Below, one piece after another: positions 18,313 through 28,387 of a stretch of 64,000 nt of DNA. The stretch comes from an uncultured Allobosea sp. (GTDB lineage Bacteria; Pseudomonadota; Alphaproteobacteria; Rhizobiales; Beijerinckiaceae). Under the pieces are notes generated by a model. The model was not told the origin of the DNA, ran no database searches, and saw nothing but the letters and a program-made list of their open reading frames with translations. Positions within the stretch are counted from its first letter, which is position 1. Every line of letters begins with the position of its first letter. The stretch lies in contig NZ_CAMFJF010000003.1 in the NCBI RefSeq assembly GCF_945956895.1, positions 62,001 through 126,000 on the forward strand, in the 5' to 3' direction. Both the position numbers and the translations under genes were made by a program.

Positions 18313-19248
18313 TCAAACCGGGGAAACCGCGCCCTTGCGCTCGACGATCAGGCCGTAGGCCTGCGGCTCGCGATGCCTGGCGAAATTGAAGGTGGAAGCC
18401 TTGTAGCTCTTGCCGAGATCCATATCGCAGCGGGCGACGACGAGTTCGTCGCCCTCGGTCACGGCCTGCGCCACGACCTCGCCGGTCGGTGCGATGATGC
18501 AGGAGCCGCCGATCTGGTCGACGCCGGCCTCCAGCCCCGCCTTGGCGACGCCGACGACCCAGGTGGCGTTCTGGTAGGCCCCGGCCTGCATCACGAGCTG
18601 GTTATGGAAATTGCCGAGCCGGTCATGGTCCGGCGCCGGCGGGTTGTGCTTGGGCGTATTGTAGCCGAGCACGATCAGTTCGACGTCCTGCAGGCCCATC
18701 GAGCGATAGCTCTCCGGCCAGCGACGATCGTTGCAGATCATCATGCCGATATTGGCGTCCATCGTCCGCCAGACCGGCCAGCCGAGCTCGCCCGTCTCGA
18801 AATAGCGTTTCTCCAGGTTCTGGAAGGGCGCCGCCGGCCGGTGCTCGGGATGACCCGGCAGATGGATCTTGCGGTACTTGCCGACGATCGCCCCGCGCTT
18901 GTCGACGAGGATCGCGGTGTTGAAGCGACGCTTGCGGCCCTGCTCGAAGGCGAGCTCGCAATAGCCCAGATGAAAGCCGACGCCGAGGCGCTTGCTCTCC
19001 TCGAAGAGCGGCGCGGTCTCGTTCGAAGGCATCGCGCTTTCGAAATAGCTGTCGATCTCGGCTTCGTCGTCGATCCACCAATGCGGGAAGAAGGCGGTGA
19101 GCGCCGCTTCCGGATAGACGACGAGATCGGCGCCATGACTCTTGGCCTGCCGCATCAATTCGACCATGCGGGCGACGGCCGAGGCCCGGCTTTCATCGCG
19201 CTGGATGGGACCGAGCTGGGCGGCGGCGACGGTGAGGATGCGGGTCAC
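18313..19248 (-). CDS. N-carbamoyl-D-amino-acid hydrolase (nitrilase superfamily), likely GTG start
   Basis: FFPHWWIDDEAEIDSYFESAMP, KYRKIHLPGHPEHR, MMICNDRRWPESYRSMGLQDVELIVLGYNTPKHNPPAPDHD closely resemble D-carbamoylase. Confidence 0.82.
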   Translation of the reverse strand: MTRILTVAAAQLGPIQRDESRASAVARMVELMRQAKSHGADLVVYPEAALTAFFPHWWIDDEAEIDSYFESAMPSNETAPLFEESKRLGVGFHLGYCELAFEQGRKRRFNTAILVDKRGAIVGKYRKIHLPGHPEHRPAAPFQNLEKRYFETGELGWPVWRTMDANIGMMICNDRRWPESYRSMGLQDVELIVLGYNTPKHNPPAPDHDRLGNFHNQLVMQAGAYQNATWVVGVAKAGLEAGVDQIGGSCIIAPTGEVVAQAVTEGDELVVARCDMDLGKSYKASTFNFARHREPQAYGLIVERKGAVSPV

Positions 19249-19359
19249 GTCATGGCTCCGGATGAAGATCACCCTGCGGACAAGGCTTTCAGGCACTGAG
19301 CCGGCGCGTCAAGCGCCGGCAATGCGGGGCGTGGGTTGCCCCAGCTGCGGGGCAACCCC

Positions 19360-20265
19360 TCAGAGGGTCTTGGCAAGCCTTGGATCGAGCGAGTCTCTGA
19401 GTCCGTCGCCGAGCAGGTTGACCGCAAGCACGGTGATCGAGAGGAACACGGCCGGGAACAGGATGATATGCGGCCGGACCTGCCAGAGCGCCCTGCCCTC
19501 GGCCATGATGTTGCCCCAGGATGGCGTCGCCGGCGGCACGCCGGCGCCGATGAAGGACAGGATCGCCTCGACGATCATCGCGCTGGCGCAGATATAGGTC
19601 GCCTGCACGCTCATCGGCGCGAAGGTGTTGGGCAGGATGTGGCGGAAGATGATGCGCGGCACCCGCGCACCATTGGCCACCGCCGCCTCGACATAGGGCT
19701 GCTCGCGCAGAGACAGCACGACGCCGCGCACGAGACGGGCGACGCGCGGGATTTCGGCGATGGTGATGGCGATGATGACGTTCTGGATCGAGCCGCGCGT
19801 CAGCGCCATCAGGGCGATGGCGAGCAGGATCGGCGGGATCGACATCATGCCGTCGATGACGCGCATGATGATGCCGTCGGCCCAGCGGATAAAGCCGGCG
19901 AAGAGGCCGATCGCCAAGCCGATGGCCGAGGACAGGACCGCCACGCTGAAGCCGACGAGCAGCGAGACGCGAGCACCGTAGATCACGCGCGAATAGACAT
20001 CGCGGCCGAGCATGTCGGTGCCGAACCAGTAAAGTTCGGACGGTACGCGCGTGCGCCTTGCCGGCGAGATCGCCGTCGGGTCGGTGGTCCAGAGCAGCGG
20101 CGCGAAGATGCCGATCAGCGCCATCAGAATGAGGAGTCCGCCACCGATCGCGACGGAGGGGTGCCGGCGCAGATAGCGGCGGAAGCGGGCGGCGCGGCCG
20201 AGTTCGGCCTTCACCGGTTCAGCGGCAGGAGCCGCGGAGGTCGCAAGGGTCGATGGCGCGGTCAA
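19360..20265 (-). CDS. ABC transporter permease (DppC-like)
   Basis: YWFGTDMLGRDVYSRVIYGARVSLLVG; LGDGLRDSLDPRL. Confidence 0.93.
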   Translation of the reverse strand: MTAPSTLATSAAPAAEPVKAELGRAARFRRYLRRHPSVAIGGGLLILMALIGIFAPLLWTTDPTAISPARRTRVPSELYWFGTDMLGRDVYSRVIYGARVSLLVGFSVAVLSSAIGLAIGLFAGFIRWADGIIMRVIDGMMSIPPILLAIALMALTRGSIQNVIIAITIAEIPRVARLVRGVVLSLREQPYVEAAVANGARVPRIIFRHILPNTFAPMSVQATYICASAMIVEAILSFIGAGVPPATPSWGNIMAEGRALWQVRPHIILFPAVFLSITVLAVNLLGDGLRDSLDPRLAKTL

Positions 20266-21203
20266 TAGCGGATCCTCGGGTCGACGAGGGTATAGGTCAG
20301 GTCGATCAGCAGGTTCACCAGCACGTAGACCAGGCTGAACATGAGCACGACGCCCTGGATGACGGGATAGTCACGACGCAGGATCGCATCGACGGTGAGC
20401 CGGCCGAGGCCGGGAATGGCGAAGACGCTCTCGGTGACGACGGCACCGCCGATCAGCAGCGCGATGCCGATGCCGATGATGGTGACAATCGGCACCGCCG
20501 CGTTCTTCAGCGAGTGCAGGAAGAGCACGTCCTTCTGCGCCACGCCCTTGGCCTGGGCCGTGCGGACATAGTCCTGCTGCAGCACTTCGAGCATGGTGGC
20601 ACGGGTAATGCGGGCGATCAGCGCGATATAGACGAGGCCCAGCGTGACGGCCGGCAAGATCAGGTTCCTGAGCCAGGGCCAGAAGCCCTGCGAGATCGGC
20701 GTGTAGCCCTGCACCGGCAGCCAGTCGAGCTTGAGCGCGAAGAAATAGGCGAGCAGGTAGCCGACGACGAAGACCGGGACGGAGAAGCCGAGCACGGCGA
20801 ATCCCATCGCCGCCTTGTCGACCCAGCTGCCGGCCTTCCAGGCCGCGACCACGCCCATCGGCACGGCGACCACGACGGCGAAGATCAGCGTCAGCACCAT
20901 CAGGGAGAGCGTCGGCTCGATGCGCTGCGCGATGAGTTGCGTCACGGGCAGGTTGGTGAAGATCGAGGTGCCGAGATCGCCCTGGATCACGCGGAACGAC
21001 CATTCGGCGAAACGGACCAGATAGGGCCGGTCCAGGCCGAGGCTGGCGCGGATGCGCTCGACATCGGCCGGAGACGCCTGGTCGCCGGCGATGATGGCGG
21101 CGGGATCGCCCGGCGCGACATAGAGCAACGAAAAGACGAACAACGCCACGAAGGCCATCACGGGGATGGTCGTGACGATGCGTCTGACGACGAAAGCGAG
21201 CAT
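20262..21203 (-). CDS. ABC transporter permease (DppB-like)
   Basis: VVRRIVTTIPVMAFVALFVFSLLYVAPGDPAA; YVRTAQAKGVAQKDVLFLHSLKNAAVPI. Confidence 0.93.
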   Translation of the reverse strand: MLAFVVRRIVTTIPVMAFVALFVFSLLYVAPGDPAAIIAGDQASPADVERIRASLGLDRPYLVRFAEWSFRVIQGDLGTSIFTNLPVTQLIAQRIEPTLSLMVLTLIFAVVVAVPMGVVAAWKAGSWVDKAAMGFAVLGFSVPVFVVGYLLAYFFALKLDWLPVQGYTPISQGFWPWLRNLILPAVTLGLVYIALIARITRATMLEVLQQDYVRTAQAKGVAQKDVLFLHSLKNAAVPIVTIIGIGIALLIGGAVVTESVFAIPGLGRLTVDAILRRDYPVIQGVVLMFSLVYVLVNLLIDLTYTLVDPRIRY

Positions 21204-21337
21204 GGGGCCGTCGGACCTCGTTCAAAGCGGTACCAGGAATCGCGGCCCGGACTTCTTCCGGGTCGCGACGAAGCGAGGCAGCGGAGCCTGAGCAGCTCCG
21301 GAAACGCGGAGCGCCTTGCTGCTCCGCGAGAGAGTGA

Positions 21338-22933
21338 TCAGCCCTTCTTGACGTCCCAGAAGAAGGGCAGCGGGCCGCTGACCACGCCGGTGACGTTCTT
21401 CCGCCAAGCCTGGTAGCTGAGATAGAAGCCTGTCGGCGCGAAGACGACGTTCTCGACGGCGGCCTTGTTGAGGCGGCCCATCGCCGCCTTCTCCTCGGCG
21501 AGGTCCTTAGCGTTGAACCAGTTGGTGACCTCGGCCTCGACCGACGGCACGTCCGGCCAGCCGAACCAGGCCTTGTCGCCATTGGCACGGATCGCGGTGT
21601 AGGCGGCCGGATTGATGCAGTCGGCGCCGGCATGCCAGGTGTGGAACATGCTCCAGCCGCCCTGGCCCGGAGGCGTCTTCTGGGCGCGACGGGAGCCGAC
21701 CGTGCCCCAGTCCGTGGCGACGAAATCGACGTTCATGCCGATGCTCTTGAGCAGCGAGGCGGTCACGTCGCCCATCGACTTGGTCGCCGCCATGTCCTGC
21801 GCGACGACGCAGACCACCGGCTCGCCCTTGTAGCCGGACTCCGCCAGGAGCTTCTTGGCCTCGGCGACATTGCGCTTCTTGAGGATGTCGCCGCCCTCCT
21901 CTGTGTAGAGCGGCGTGCCCGGCGTGAAGAAGCCCGGCAGCGGCTTCCAGAGCTTGTCGTCGTCGCCGACGACGGCGCGCATGTAGTCTTCCTGGTTCAA
22001 CGCCGTCAGCACGGCCTGACGCACCTTCAGGTTGTTGAAGGGCGGGAACAGGTGATTCATGCGGAAGGCGCCGACATTGCCCAAGGGATCGCCGATGTCG
22101 ACATTGATGTCCTTGTGGCCCTTCAGCACCGGCACGAGGTCGGCGAGCGGGGTCTCCCACCAGTCGACCTCGCCGTTCTGGAGCGCGGCGGCGGCGGTCG
22201 CCGGATCGGGCATGATCACCCATTCGACGCGGTCGACGAGGATGTTCTTGCCGCCGGCCAGCCAGTCCGCCTTCTCGGAGCGCGGCTTGTAGTCGGCGAA
22301 TTTCTCGAACACCGCCTTGGCGCCCGGCACCCAGTCGCTGCGCAGGAACTTCATCGGGCCGGAGCCGATATATTCGGTGATCTGCGTGAACGGGTCGGTC
22401 TTGGCGATGCGCTCGGGCATCACGAAGGAGCAGGGCGCGTTGTTCTTGGCCAGCGCCAGCAGCATCTTCGGGAAGGGCTGCTTGAGCGACCATTTCCAGG
22501 TCAGCTCGTCGACGGGTGCGAGCTCGACCTGGATGGCGCGGAGCATCAGGCCCATCGGATCGCGCGCCGACCAGCGCACGAGGCTCGCCACCACGTCCTT
22601 CGAGGTGACGGGCGTGCCGTCATGGAACTTGAGGCCGGAGCGCAGCTTGAAGGTCCAGGTCAGGCCGTCGGAGGAAACCTCCTCGGCCTCGACCATCTGG
22701 CGCTGCGGCTGGAACTTCGAATCGATGCCATAGAGCGTGTCCCAGACCAGCGCTGCGGCGTTGCGGACGACGTATTGCGTCCCCCAGATCGGGTCGAAAT
22801 TCGCGAGATTGGCCTGCGGTACGAAGCGTAGCGTCTTGGCTGGGCTTTGCGCGAGGGCCGGCATCGCCAGCCCTCCCGTCGCGGCGGCCACACTGGCGCC
22901 CGTCGCGGATTTCAGAAACGTCCTGCGATCCAT
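21338..22933 (-). CDS. ABC transporter substrate-binding protein (SBP_bac_5), Tat-like signal
   Basis: MDRRTFLKSATGASVAAATGGLAMPALAQ; VEAEEVSSDGLTWTFKLRSGLKFHDGTPVTSKDVVASLVRW. Confidence 0.93.
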   Translation of the reverse strand: MDRRTFLKSATGASVAAATGGLAMPALAQSPAKTLRFVPQANLANFDPIWGTQYVVRNAAALVWDTLYGIDSKFQPQRQMVEAEEVSSDGLTWTFKLRSGLKFHDGTPVTSKDVVASLVRWSARDPMGLMLRAIQVELAPVDELTWKWSLKQPFPKMLLALAKNNAPCSFVMPERIAKTDPFTQITEYIGSGPMKFLRSDWVPGAKAVFEKFADYKPRSEKADWLAGGKNILVDRVEWVIMPDPATAAAALQNGEVDWWETPLADLVPVLKGHKDINVDIGDPLGNVGAFRMNHLFPPFNNLKVRQAVLTALNQEDYMRAVVGDDDKLWKPLPGFFTPGTPLYTEEGGDILKKRNVAEAKKLLAESGYKGEPVVCVVAQDMAATKSMGDVTASLLKSIGMNVDFVATDWGTVGSRRAQKTPPGQGGWSMFHTWHAGADCINPAAYTAIRANGDKAWFGWPDVPSVEAEVTNWFNAKDLAEEKAAMGRLNKAAVENVVFAPTGFYLSYQAWRKNVTGVVSGPLPFFWDVKKG

Positions 22934-23148
22934 CCTGCTCTCCCCTGAAGCGGCGCCTCTGTGCGGGCTGCCTTGGCGCGAGTTTGGGCAGAAAAATTCC
23001 ACCTGACAACACGCAGACATCCCCAATCGAGGCCCTCTCGCCGCCTGCACGGTTCGTGCCAAACGGAACTTCTGTGGGTGATCACGATGTTTCAGCTTCC
23101 AGACGTTCGATTTCGATCCGGTTCTGGAGGAAATGAAAAAATCGCGGA

Positions 23149-24561
23149 CTAAATCGGTTTGACCGGTTCATCCACACGCGCGAAGGGACGCGCCTGCTCG
23201 AAGGCCGCTGCAGCCCGCAAAACGAGCGCATCCTTGCCGAAGGCGCCGACGATCTGGAGCCCGGCGGGCAGGCCCGCCCTGGTCAGGCCGCAAGGCACCG
23301 AGACAGCCGGCTGCTCGGTGATGTTGAAGGGGTAGGTGAAGGGCGTCCAGCGCGTCCAGTCCTCGCCATAGGCGCCATCCTCGGGCGTGTCGCGTCCGAC
23401 CGCGAAAGCCGGCAGCGGCAAAGTCGGCGTCAGCAGCAGGTCGTATTGCTGGCGGAACTGCGCCATCCGATAGGCCAGCGCATTGCGCCGGTTCAGCAAC
23501 GCATCGACATAGGCCGAGGCCGGGATGCGCTCGCCCTGTTCAGCCACCGCGACGAGGCCGGGGTCCATCTGCTTGCGGCCTGCCGCATCGATGCTCTTCA
23601 ACGCCAGTGCCGCGCCGGAGGACCAGAGCGTCATCAGGATCTCGATCGGATCGTCGAATCCCGGATCGACCTCCTCCACCGTCGCGCCAAGCTCGGCGAA
23701 GACCTGCGCGGCGGCAGCCGTCAACGCCGCAATCTCCGGATCGACGGTGACGTTCTGGCCGAGGCGCGGCGACCAGGCGACGCGCAAGCCCCTCAACCCA
23801 CCCTTGAGCCCGTCGACATAATCCGGCGGACGATCCGTGAGCGCCGTCATGTCGCGCGCGTCGGGCTGGCCGATCACCTTCATGGCGAGCGCCGTATCGG
23901 TGACGGTGCGGGTCAGCGGCCCGAGATGGGCGAGGAAGCCCATCACCGAGATCGGCCAGGCGGGGACCCGGCCATAGCTCGGTTTCAGGCCGACGACCCC
24001 GGTGAAGGCCGCGGGAATGCGGATGGAGCCGGCTCCGTCCGTGCCCATATGGAGACAGCCGAGATTGAGCGCGGCGCAGACCGCGGCGCCCGAGGAGGAA
24101 CCGCCCGGCCCGGTGCCGGTGTTCCAGGGATTGCGGGTAATGCCAGTGAGCGGCGAGTCGCCGACGCCCTTCCAGCCATATTCCGGCATGGTGGTCTTGC
24201 CGAGAAAGACCGTGCCGGCCTCGCGCAGCCGCGCCGTGATCGGGGAATCCTCGGCGAGGGGCGCGTCCGAGGCGATGGCCGAGCCACGCTGCATCGACCA
24301 GCCGGCGACGCCGAGGTTATCCTTGATGGTGACGGGCACGCCGTCGAGCGGGCCGATCGCCTCGCCTCTCAGCCAGCGCGCCTGCGAGGCCTCGGCCATG
24401 GCGAGCGTCACGGCCTCGTCGCGGACGGCGAAGGCGTTGACCTCAGGCTCGAAGCGCTCGATGCGGGCGAGCGTATCCTTCGCGACCTCGACGGGAGAGA
24501 GCTGCTTGCTCGCATAGAGCGGGCCGAGCTCGGCGGCGGAAAGCGAGGCGATCGTCGTCAT
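23149..24561 (-). CDS. Amidase family protein (amidase signature)
   Basis: GVPVTIKDNLGVAGW, TGTGPGGSSSGAAVCAALNLGCLHMGTDGAGSIRIPAAFTGVVGLKPSYGRVP. Confidence 0.93.
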   Translation of the reverse strand: MTTIASLSAAELGPLYASKQLSPVEVAKDTLARIERFEPEVNAFAVRDEAVTLAMAEASQARWLRGEAIGPLDGVPVTIKDNLGVAGWSMQRGSAIASDAPLAEDSPITARLREAGTVFLGKTTMPEYGWKGVGDSPLTGITRNPWNTGTGPGGSSSGAAVCAALNLGCLHMGTDGAGSIRIPAAFTGVVGLKPSYGRVPAWPISVMGFLAHLGPLTRTVTDTALAMKVIGQPDARDMTALTDRPPDYVDGLKGGLRGLRVAWSPRLGQNVTVDPEIAALTAAAAQVFAELGATVEEVDPGFDDPIEILMTLWSSGAALALKSIDAAGRKQMDPGLVAVAEQGERIPASAYVDALLNRRNALAYRMAQFRQQYDLLLTPTLPLPAFAVGRDTPEDGAYGEDWTRWTPFTYPFNITEQPAVSVPCGLTRAGLPAGLQIVGAFGKDALVLRAAAAFEQARPFARVDEPVKPI

Positions 24562-24572
24562 GCGGAAACCTC

Positions 24573-25802
24573 TCAGGCGTTGGCGACGCGCCAGGCGGTG
24601 GTGAGCAGGATATTGGCACCGGCGACCATATCGTCATCGGTGCTGAACTCGGCCGGGTTGTGCGAGAGCCCGCCGATCGAGGGGATGAAGACCATCGCCG
24701 TCGGGCAAAGCCGCGCCATCATCTGAGCATCATGACCGGCGCCGGAGATCATGCGGCGGATCGGCAATCCGAACTCGCCGGCGCTGCGCTCGACCTCGGC
24801 GATCAGTTCCTCGGCAAAAGGCGTCGCCGGGAAGCGCGCGAGATCGCGGAAGGAGATCTCGATGCCGTCGCGCGCGGCGAGTTCGGCACAGAAGGCACGC
24901 ACCGCTTCCTCGGCCTGGGCTAGCGGCGCGTCGAGCGGATTGCGCAGGTCGAGCGTCATCACCACGGTCTCGGGCACGACATTGACGTTACCGGGCTGGA
25001 CGCGGATGACACCGCTATTGGCGAGCTGATTGGGGATGGTCTTGGTCAATTCGTTGGCGAAGATGTTGATGCGCGCGGCGGCGAGGCCGGGGTCCTTGCG
25101 ATAGGCCATCGGCGTCGTGCCGGCATGGCTCGGGCGGCCCTTGAGGGTGAGCTCGAGCCAGCAGATGCCCTGGATGCCGGTGACGGCGCCGAGCCCGCCA
25201 CCCTCGTTCTCCAGCACCGGCCCCTGCTCGATATGCATCTCGAGATAGGCATGAGCCGGCAGGAAGCCCGGCTTCTCCGCGCCCTCGTAGCCGATCCGCT
25301 TCAGTTCGGCGCCCAGCCCGATGCCGTCGGAATCGACCTCCCTGTGCGCCGCTTCGACGCTCATGCCGCCGGCCCAGACATAGGAGCCGAGCATGTCGGG
25401 ATGGAAGCGCGCGCCCTCCTCGTTGGTGAAGGCGATCACCGCCATATCGCGCTTCGGGGTCAGGCCGGCATCGCGCAAGGCTGCGAGAACCTCGACGCCG
25501 GCGATGACGCCAAGCGCGCCGTCGAAGCGCCCGCCGGTGCCGACCGTATCGATATGCGAGCCCATGATGACGGCCGGGCCGTCCTCAAGCCCCTTCAGGA
25601 CGCCGACGATGTTGCCGATCGCATCGACCCGGGTATCGAGGCCGAGCGCCTGCATCTGGCCGACCAGCCAGTCGCGGCCCTGCCTGTCCTCATCGGTCAG
25701 GGCGAGACGGCGACAACCGCCTTCGGGCGTCGCACCGATCTTCGAGAGTTCTGCCAGGCGCGAGGTCAGCCTCGCTCCATCGATCCTCAGATTGGTGCTC
25801 AT
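24573..25802 (-). CDS. Zn-dependent hydrolase, N-carbamoyl-L-amino-acid hydrolase/hydantoinase type (M20 family)
   Basis: VIMGSHIDTVGTGGRFDGALGVIAGVEVLAAL, AFTNEEGARFHPDMLGS, EMHIEQGPVLEN, SGAGHDAQMMA. Confidence 0.9.
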   Translation of the reverse strand: MSTNLRIDGARLTSRLAELSKIGATPEGGCRRLALTDEDRQGRDWLVGQMQALGLDTRVDAIGNIVGVLKGLEDGPAVIMGSHIDTVGTGGRFDGALGVIAGVEVLAALRDAGLTPKRDMAVIAFTNEEGARFHPDMLGSYVWAGGMSVEAAHREVDSDGIGLGAELKRIGYEGAEKPGFLPAHAYLEMHIEQGPVLENEGGGLGAVTGIQGICWLELTLKGRPSHAGTTPMAYRKDPGLAAARINIFANELTKTIPNQLANSGVIRVQPGNVNVVPETVVMTLDLRNPLDAPLAQAEEAVRAFCAELAARDGIEISFRDLARFPATPFAEELIAEVERSAGEFGLPIRRMISGAGHDAQMMARLCPTAMVFIPSIGGLSHNPAEFSTDDDMVAGANILLTTAWRVANA

Positions 25803-25946
25803 CGGTTCAGGCCCTCCGTCGTCGGCAAGGCAAGATGCAGACCACGGCCGGACTTGTCGACCCGCGTCCAACGCATCGGCTCCGGACAGCGGCGCGCGTG
25901 ACACCGGCTGTTTCGGCTCTCCGATCGGCGGTAGAAGCGGCGCCCC

Positions 25947-27353
25947 ATGTCTGCAATCGCCGAATCCCGCACGCATCATTCCTGGCTCGCGGAGGCCCGC
26001 GCCATGCTGGCCCTGAGCTGGCCGATGGTGCTGACCAATGTCGCGCAGAACGCGATGACGGCGACCGACGTCATCATGATGGGCCATCTGAGCCCTGATT
26101 CGCTGGCCGCCGGCGCGCTTGGCACCAATCTCTACAATGCCGCGCTGATCTTTGGCATCGGTGCGATGGGCGCGGTCTCGCCGATGATCGCGATCGAGCT
26201 CGGCCGCAACAAGCACGCGGTGCGCGACCTGCGCCGCACGGTCCGACAGGGCTTCTGGGCCGCTGCGACCATGGTCGGGCCGATGTGGCTCTTCCTCTGG
26301 CAGGCCGAGTTCATCCTCAGGGCGATGGGACAGGACCCAGCCCTGTCGAGGGCAGCGGCGTCCTATATCCACACGCTGCAATGGGGCCTGCTGCCCTTCT
26401 TCCTCTATCTGTGCCTGCGCGGCTTCGTCGCCGCGCTGCAGCGGCCGCGCTGGGCCTTCATCGTCGTGCTCTTCGCCGTGGCGTTCAACGCCTTCGCCAA
26501 CTGGTGCCTGATGTTCGGGCGGCTCGGTTTCCCGGCACTCGGCCTGCCCGGCTCCGGCATGGCGACCGCGCTATCGTCGACCCTGATGTTCCTCGGCCTG
26601 GCGCTCGTCGTCATGCTGGACCGGCGCTTCCGGCGCTATCAGGTGTTCGGCCGCTTCTGGGTGCCGGACTGGCCGCGCTACCGCGCCTTCTGGCGCATGG
26701 GCCTGCCGATCTCGCTGACGCTCTCCTTCGAATCGCTGATCTTCTACGGCGCCGCCTTCATGATGGGCCTGATCGGCTCGACCGCTCTCGCAGCCCATGC
26801 CATCGCGATCCAGATCGCCTCGCTCGCCTTCATGGTGCCGCTCGGCATCGGCCAGGCCGGGACCGTGCGCGTCGGGCGCGCCTTCGGCTCGGGCGACAAG
26901 GAGGGCATCCGGCGCGCCGGCATGATGGCGCTGATCCTGGCGCTGAGCTTCATGAGCTTCACGGCGCTGCTGATGGCGACGGTGCCGCACTCGCTGATCG
27001 CGCCCTTCCTCGACCGCTCGAAGCCCGGCGCGGAGGCGGTCGCTCAGATCGCCACGATCTTCCTGTTCTATGCCGCCGTCTTCCAGATCGCGGACGGGGC
27101 GCAGGTCATCGGCTCGTCGATCCTGCGCGGCCTCGGCGACACGCGCCTGCCGATGATCCTCGCCGGCATCGGCTACTGGGGCATCGGCCTGCCGCTCTCG
27201 GCCGCGCTCGGCTTCCTGACGCCGCTCGCCGGCAGCGGCATCTGGATCGGGCTGGTGACCGGGCTCTCGGTCGTCGCCGTGATGATGCTCTGGCGCTGGT
27301 GGGCCCGAGAAAGCCTGGGATTGCTGAAATGGGGGCTGCACGAGGCGGCCTGA
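25947..27353 (+). CDS. MATE family efflux transporter
   Basis: WPMVLTNVAQNAMTATDVIMMGHLSPDSLAAGALG; about 12 TM segments; DGAQVIGSSILRGLGDTR. Confidence 0.92.
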   Translation: MSAIAESRTHHSWLAEARAMLALSWPMVLTNVAQNAMTATDVIMMGHLSPDSLAAGALGTNLYNAALIFGIGAMGAVSPMIAIELGRNKHAVRDLRRTVRQGFWAAATMVGPMWLFLWQAEFILRAMGQDPALSRAAASYIHTLQWGLLPFFLYLCLRGFVAALQRPRWAFIVVLFAVAFNAFANWCLMFGRLGFPALGLPGSGMATALSSTLMFLGLALVVMLDRRFRRYQVFGRFWVPDWPRYRAFWRMGLPISLTLSFESLIFYGAAFMMGLIGSTALAAHAIAIQIASLAFMVPLGIGQAGTVRVGRAFGSGDKEGIRRAGMMALILALSFMSFTALLMATVPHSLIAPFLDRSKPGAEAVAQIATIFLFYAAVFQIADGAQVIGSSILRGLGDTRLPMILAGIGYWGIGLPLSAALGFLTPLAGSGIWIGLVTGLSVVAVMMLWRWWARESLGLLKWGLHEAA

Positions 27354-27370
27354 CCTGACGAGGCAGCGCT

Positions 27371-27400
27371 CAACGCTGTTGCCGAATGGCAACAGCGTTG
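27371..27400. terminator. Perfect 13-bp stem hairpin downstream of MATE gene
   Basis: CAACGCTGTTGCC-GAAT-GGCAACAGCGTTG; no clear T-tract. Confidence 0.5.
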
Positions 27401-27535
27401 CACAGACACAATTTGGCCATCTCCTGTTCACCCCACGGCCATCTCGGCAACCTTGAACGGGGGTCGTCAACGGCGCATGGAACCACGGCGCCGTTCCGCC
27501 GTTCATTCCTGCCTGTAACGCCGAGTTGTCCGTCG

Positions 27536-28297
27536 ATGTCCCCCGTCCGTCCGTCCGCCTCTCCCCTCGCCCGGCCGACCCGCCGCGTCTTCGCGGCCCT
27601 GAGTCCGCTCTTCCTCGCCGCCTGCGTCGCGACCAGGCGCCAGGAGCCGTTCGAGGTGCCGAATCGGGGGCCGCAGATCAGCGCCGAATATCTGTCGATG
27701 TATGGCGAGCGGCCGGATGAGCAGCACCCGCTACCAGCGACGGATCTCACCGAGGTCGATCCGCAGTTCCTGCGCCGCATCGTCACCTACCCGACCCCCG
27801 AACGGCCCGGCACCATCGTCGTCGATACCGACAACCGCTTCCTCTATCTCGTCCAGGAGGGCGGCAAGGCGATCCGCTACGGCATCGGCGTCGGCAAACA
27901 GGGCATGTCCTGGCGCGGCCGCGCGACGGTCGCGCGCAAGGCCCAGTGGCCGCGCTGGACCCCGACGGCGGCGATGATCGCCCGCGAGCCGGAGCGCAAC
28001 CGCCCCTGGGCCGGCGGCATGGCCGGCGGCCTCGAGAACCCGCTCGGCGCCCGCGCGCTCTATCTCTATCAGGGCAACCGCGACACGCTGTACCGCATCC
28101 ACGGCACCTCGGAGCCGTGGTCGATCGGCAAGTCGGTATCGTCGGGCTGCATCCGCCTGTTCAACCAGGACATCATCGACCTCTACAGCCGCGTTCCGTC
28201 GGGCACGACGGTCGTGGTTCTGAACCGCGGCACGCTGCAGGCGCCGTCCGATGTCGACGAGATGCCGCCGCCGGACGACGATTTCGGCAACATCTGA
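27536..28297 (+). CDS. L,D-transpeptidase (YkuD), putative lipoprotein
   Basis: Lipobox-like [42 protein letters not shown] catalytic HGT/SSGCIR motif. Confidence 0.9.
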   Translation: MSPVRPSASPLARPTRRVFAALSPLFLAACVATRRQEPFEVPNRGPQISAEYLSMYGERPDEQHPLPATDLTEVDPQFLRRIVTYPTPERPGTIVVDTDNRFLYLVQEGGKAIRYGIGVGKQGMSWRGRATVARKAQWPRWTPTAAMIAREPERNRPWAGGMAGGLENPLGARALYLYQGNRDTLYRIHGTSEPWSIGKSVSSGCIRLFNQDIIDLYSRVPSGTTVVVLNRGTLQAPSDVDEMPPPDDDFGNI

Positions 28298-28387
28298 CGC
28301 AAGCTGCGTCACGCCGACGCCTTGATACCGTCACAGGGCGATCCCACCTCTTGAGCGCGGCGCAACCGTGCCGCCCAACGAGAGGAG

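Noticed and set aside
24573-26381. 602-aa version of the M20 hydrolase ORF
   Set aside because: N-terminal 190 aa overlap the divergent MATE gene and lack homology; start placed at 25802 (MSTNLRIDG).
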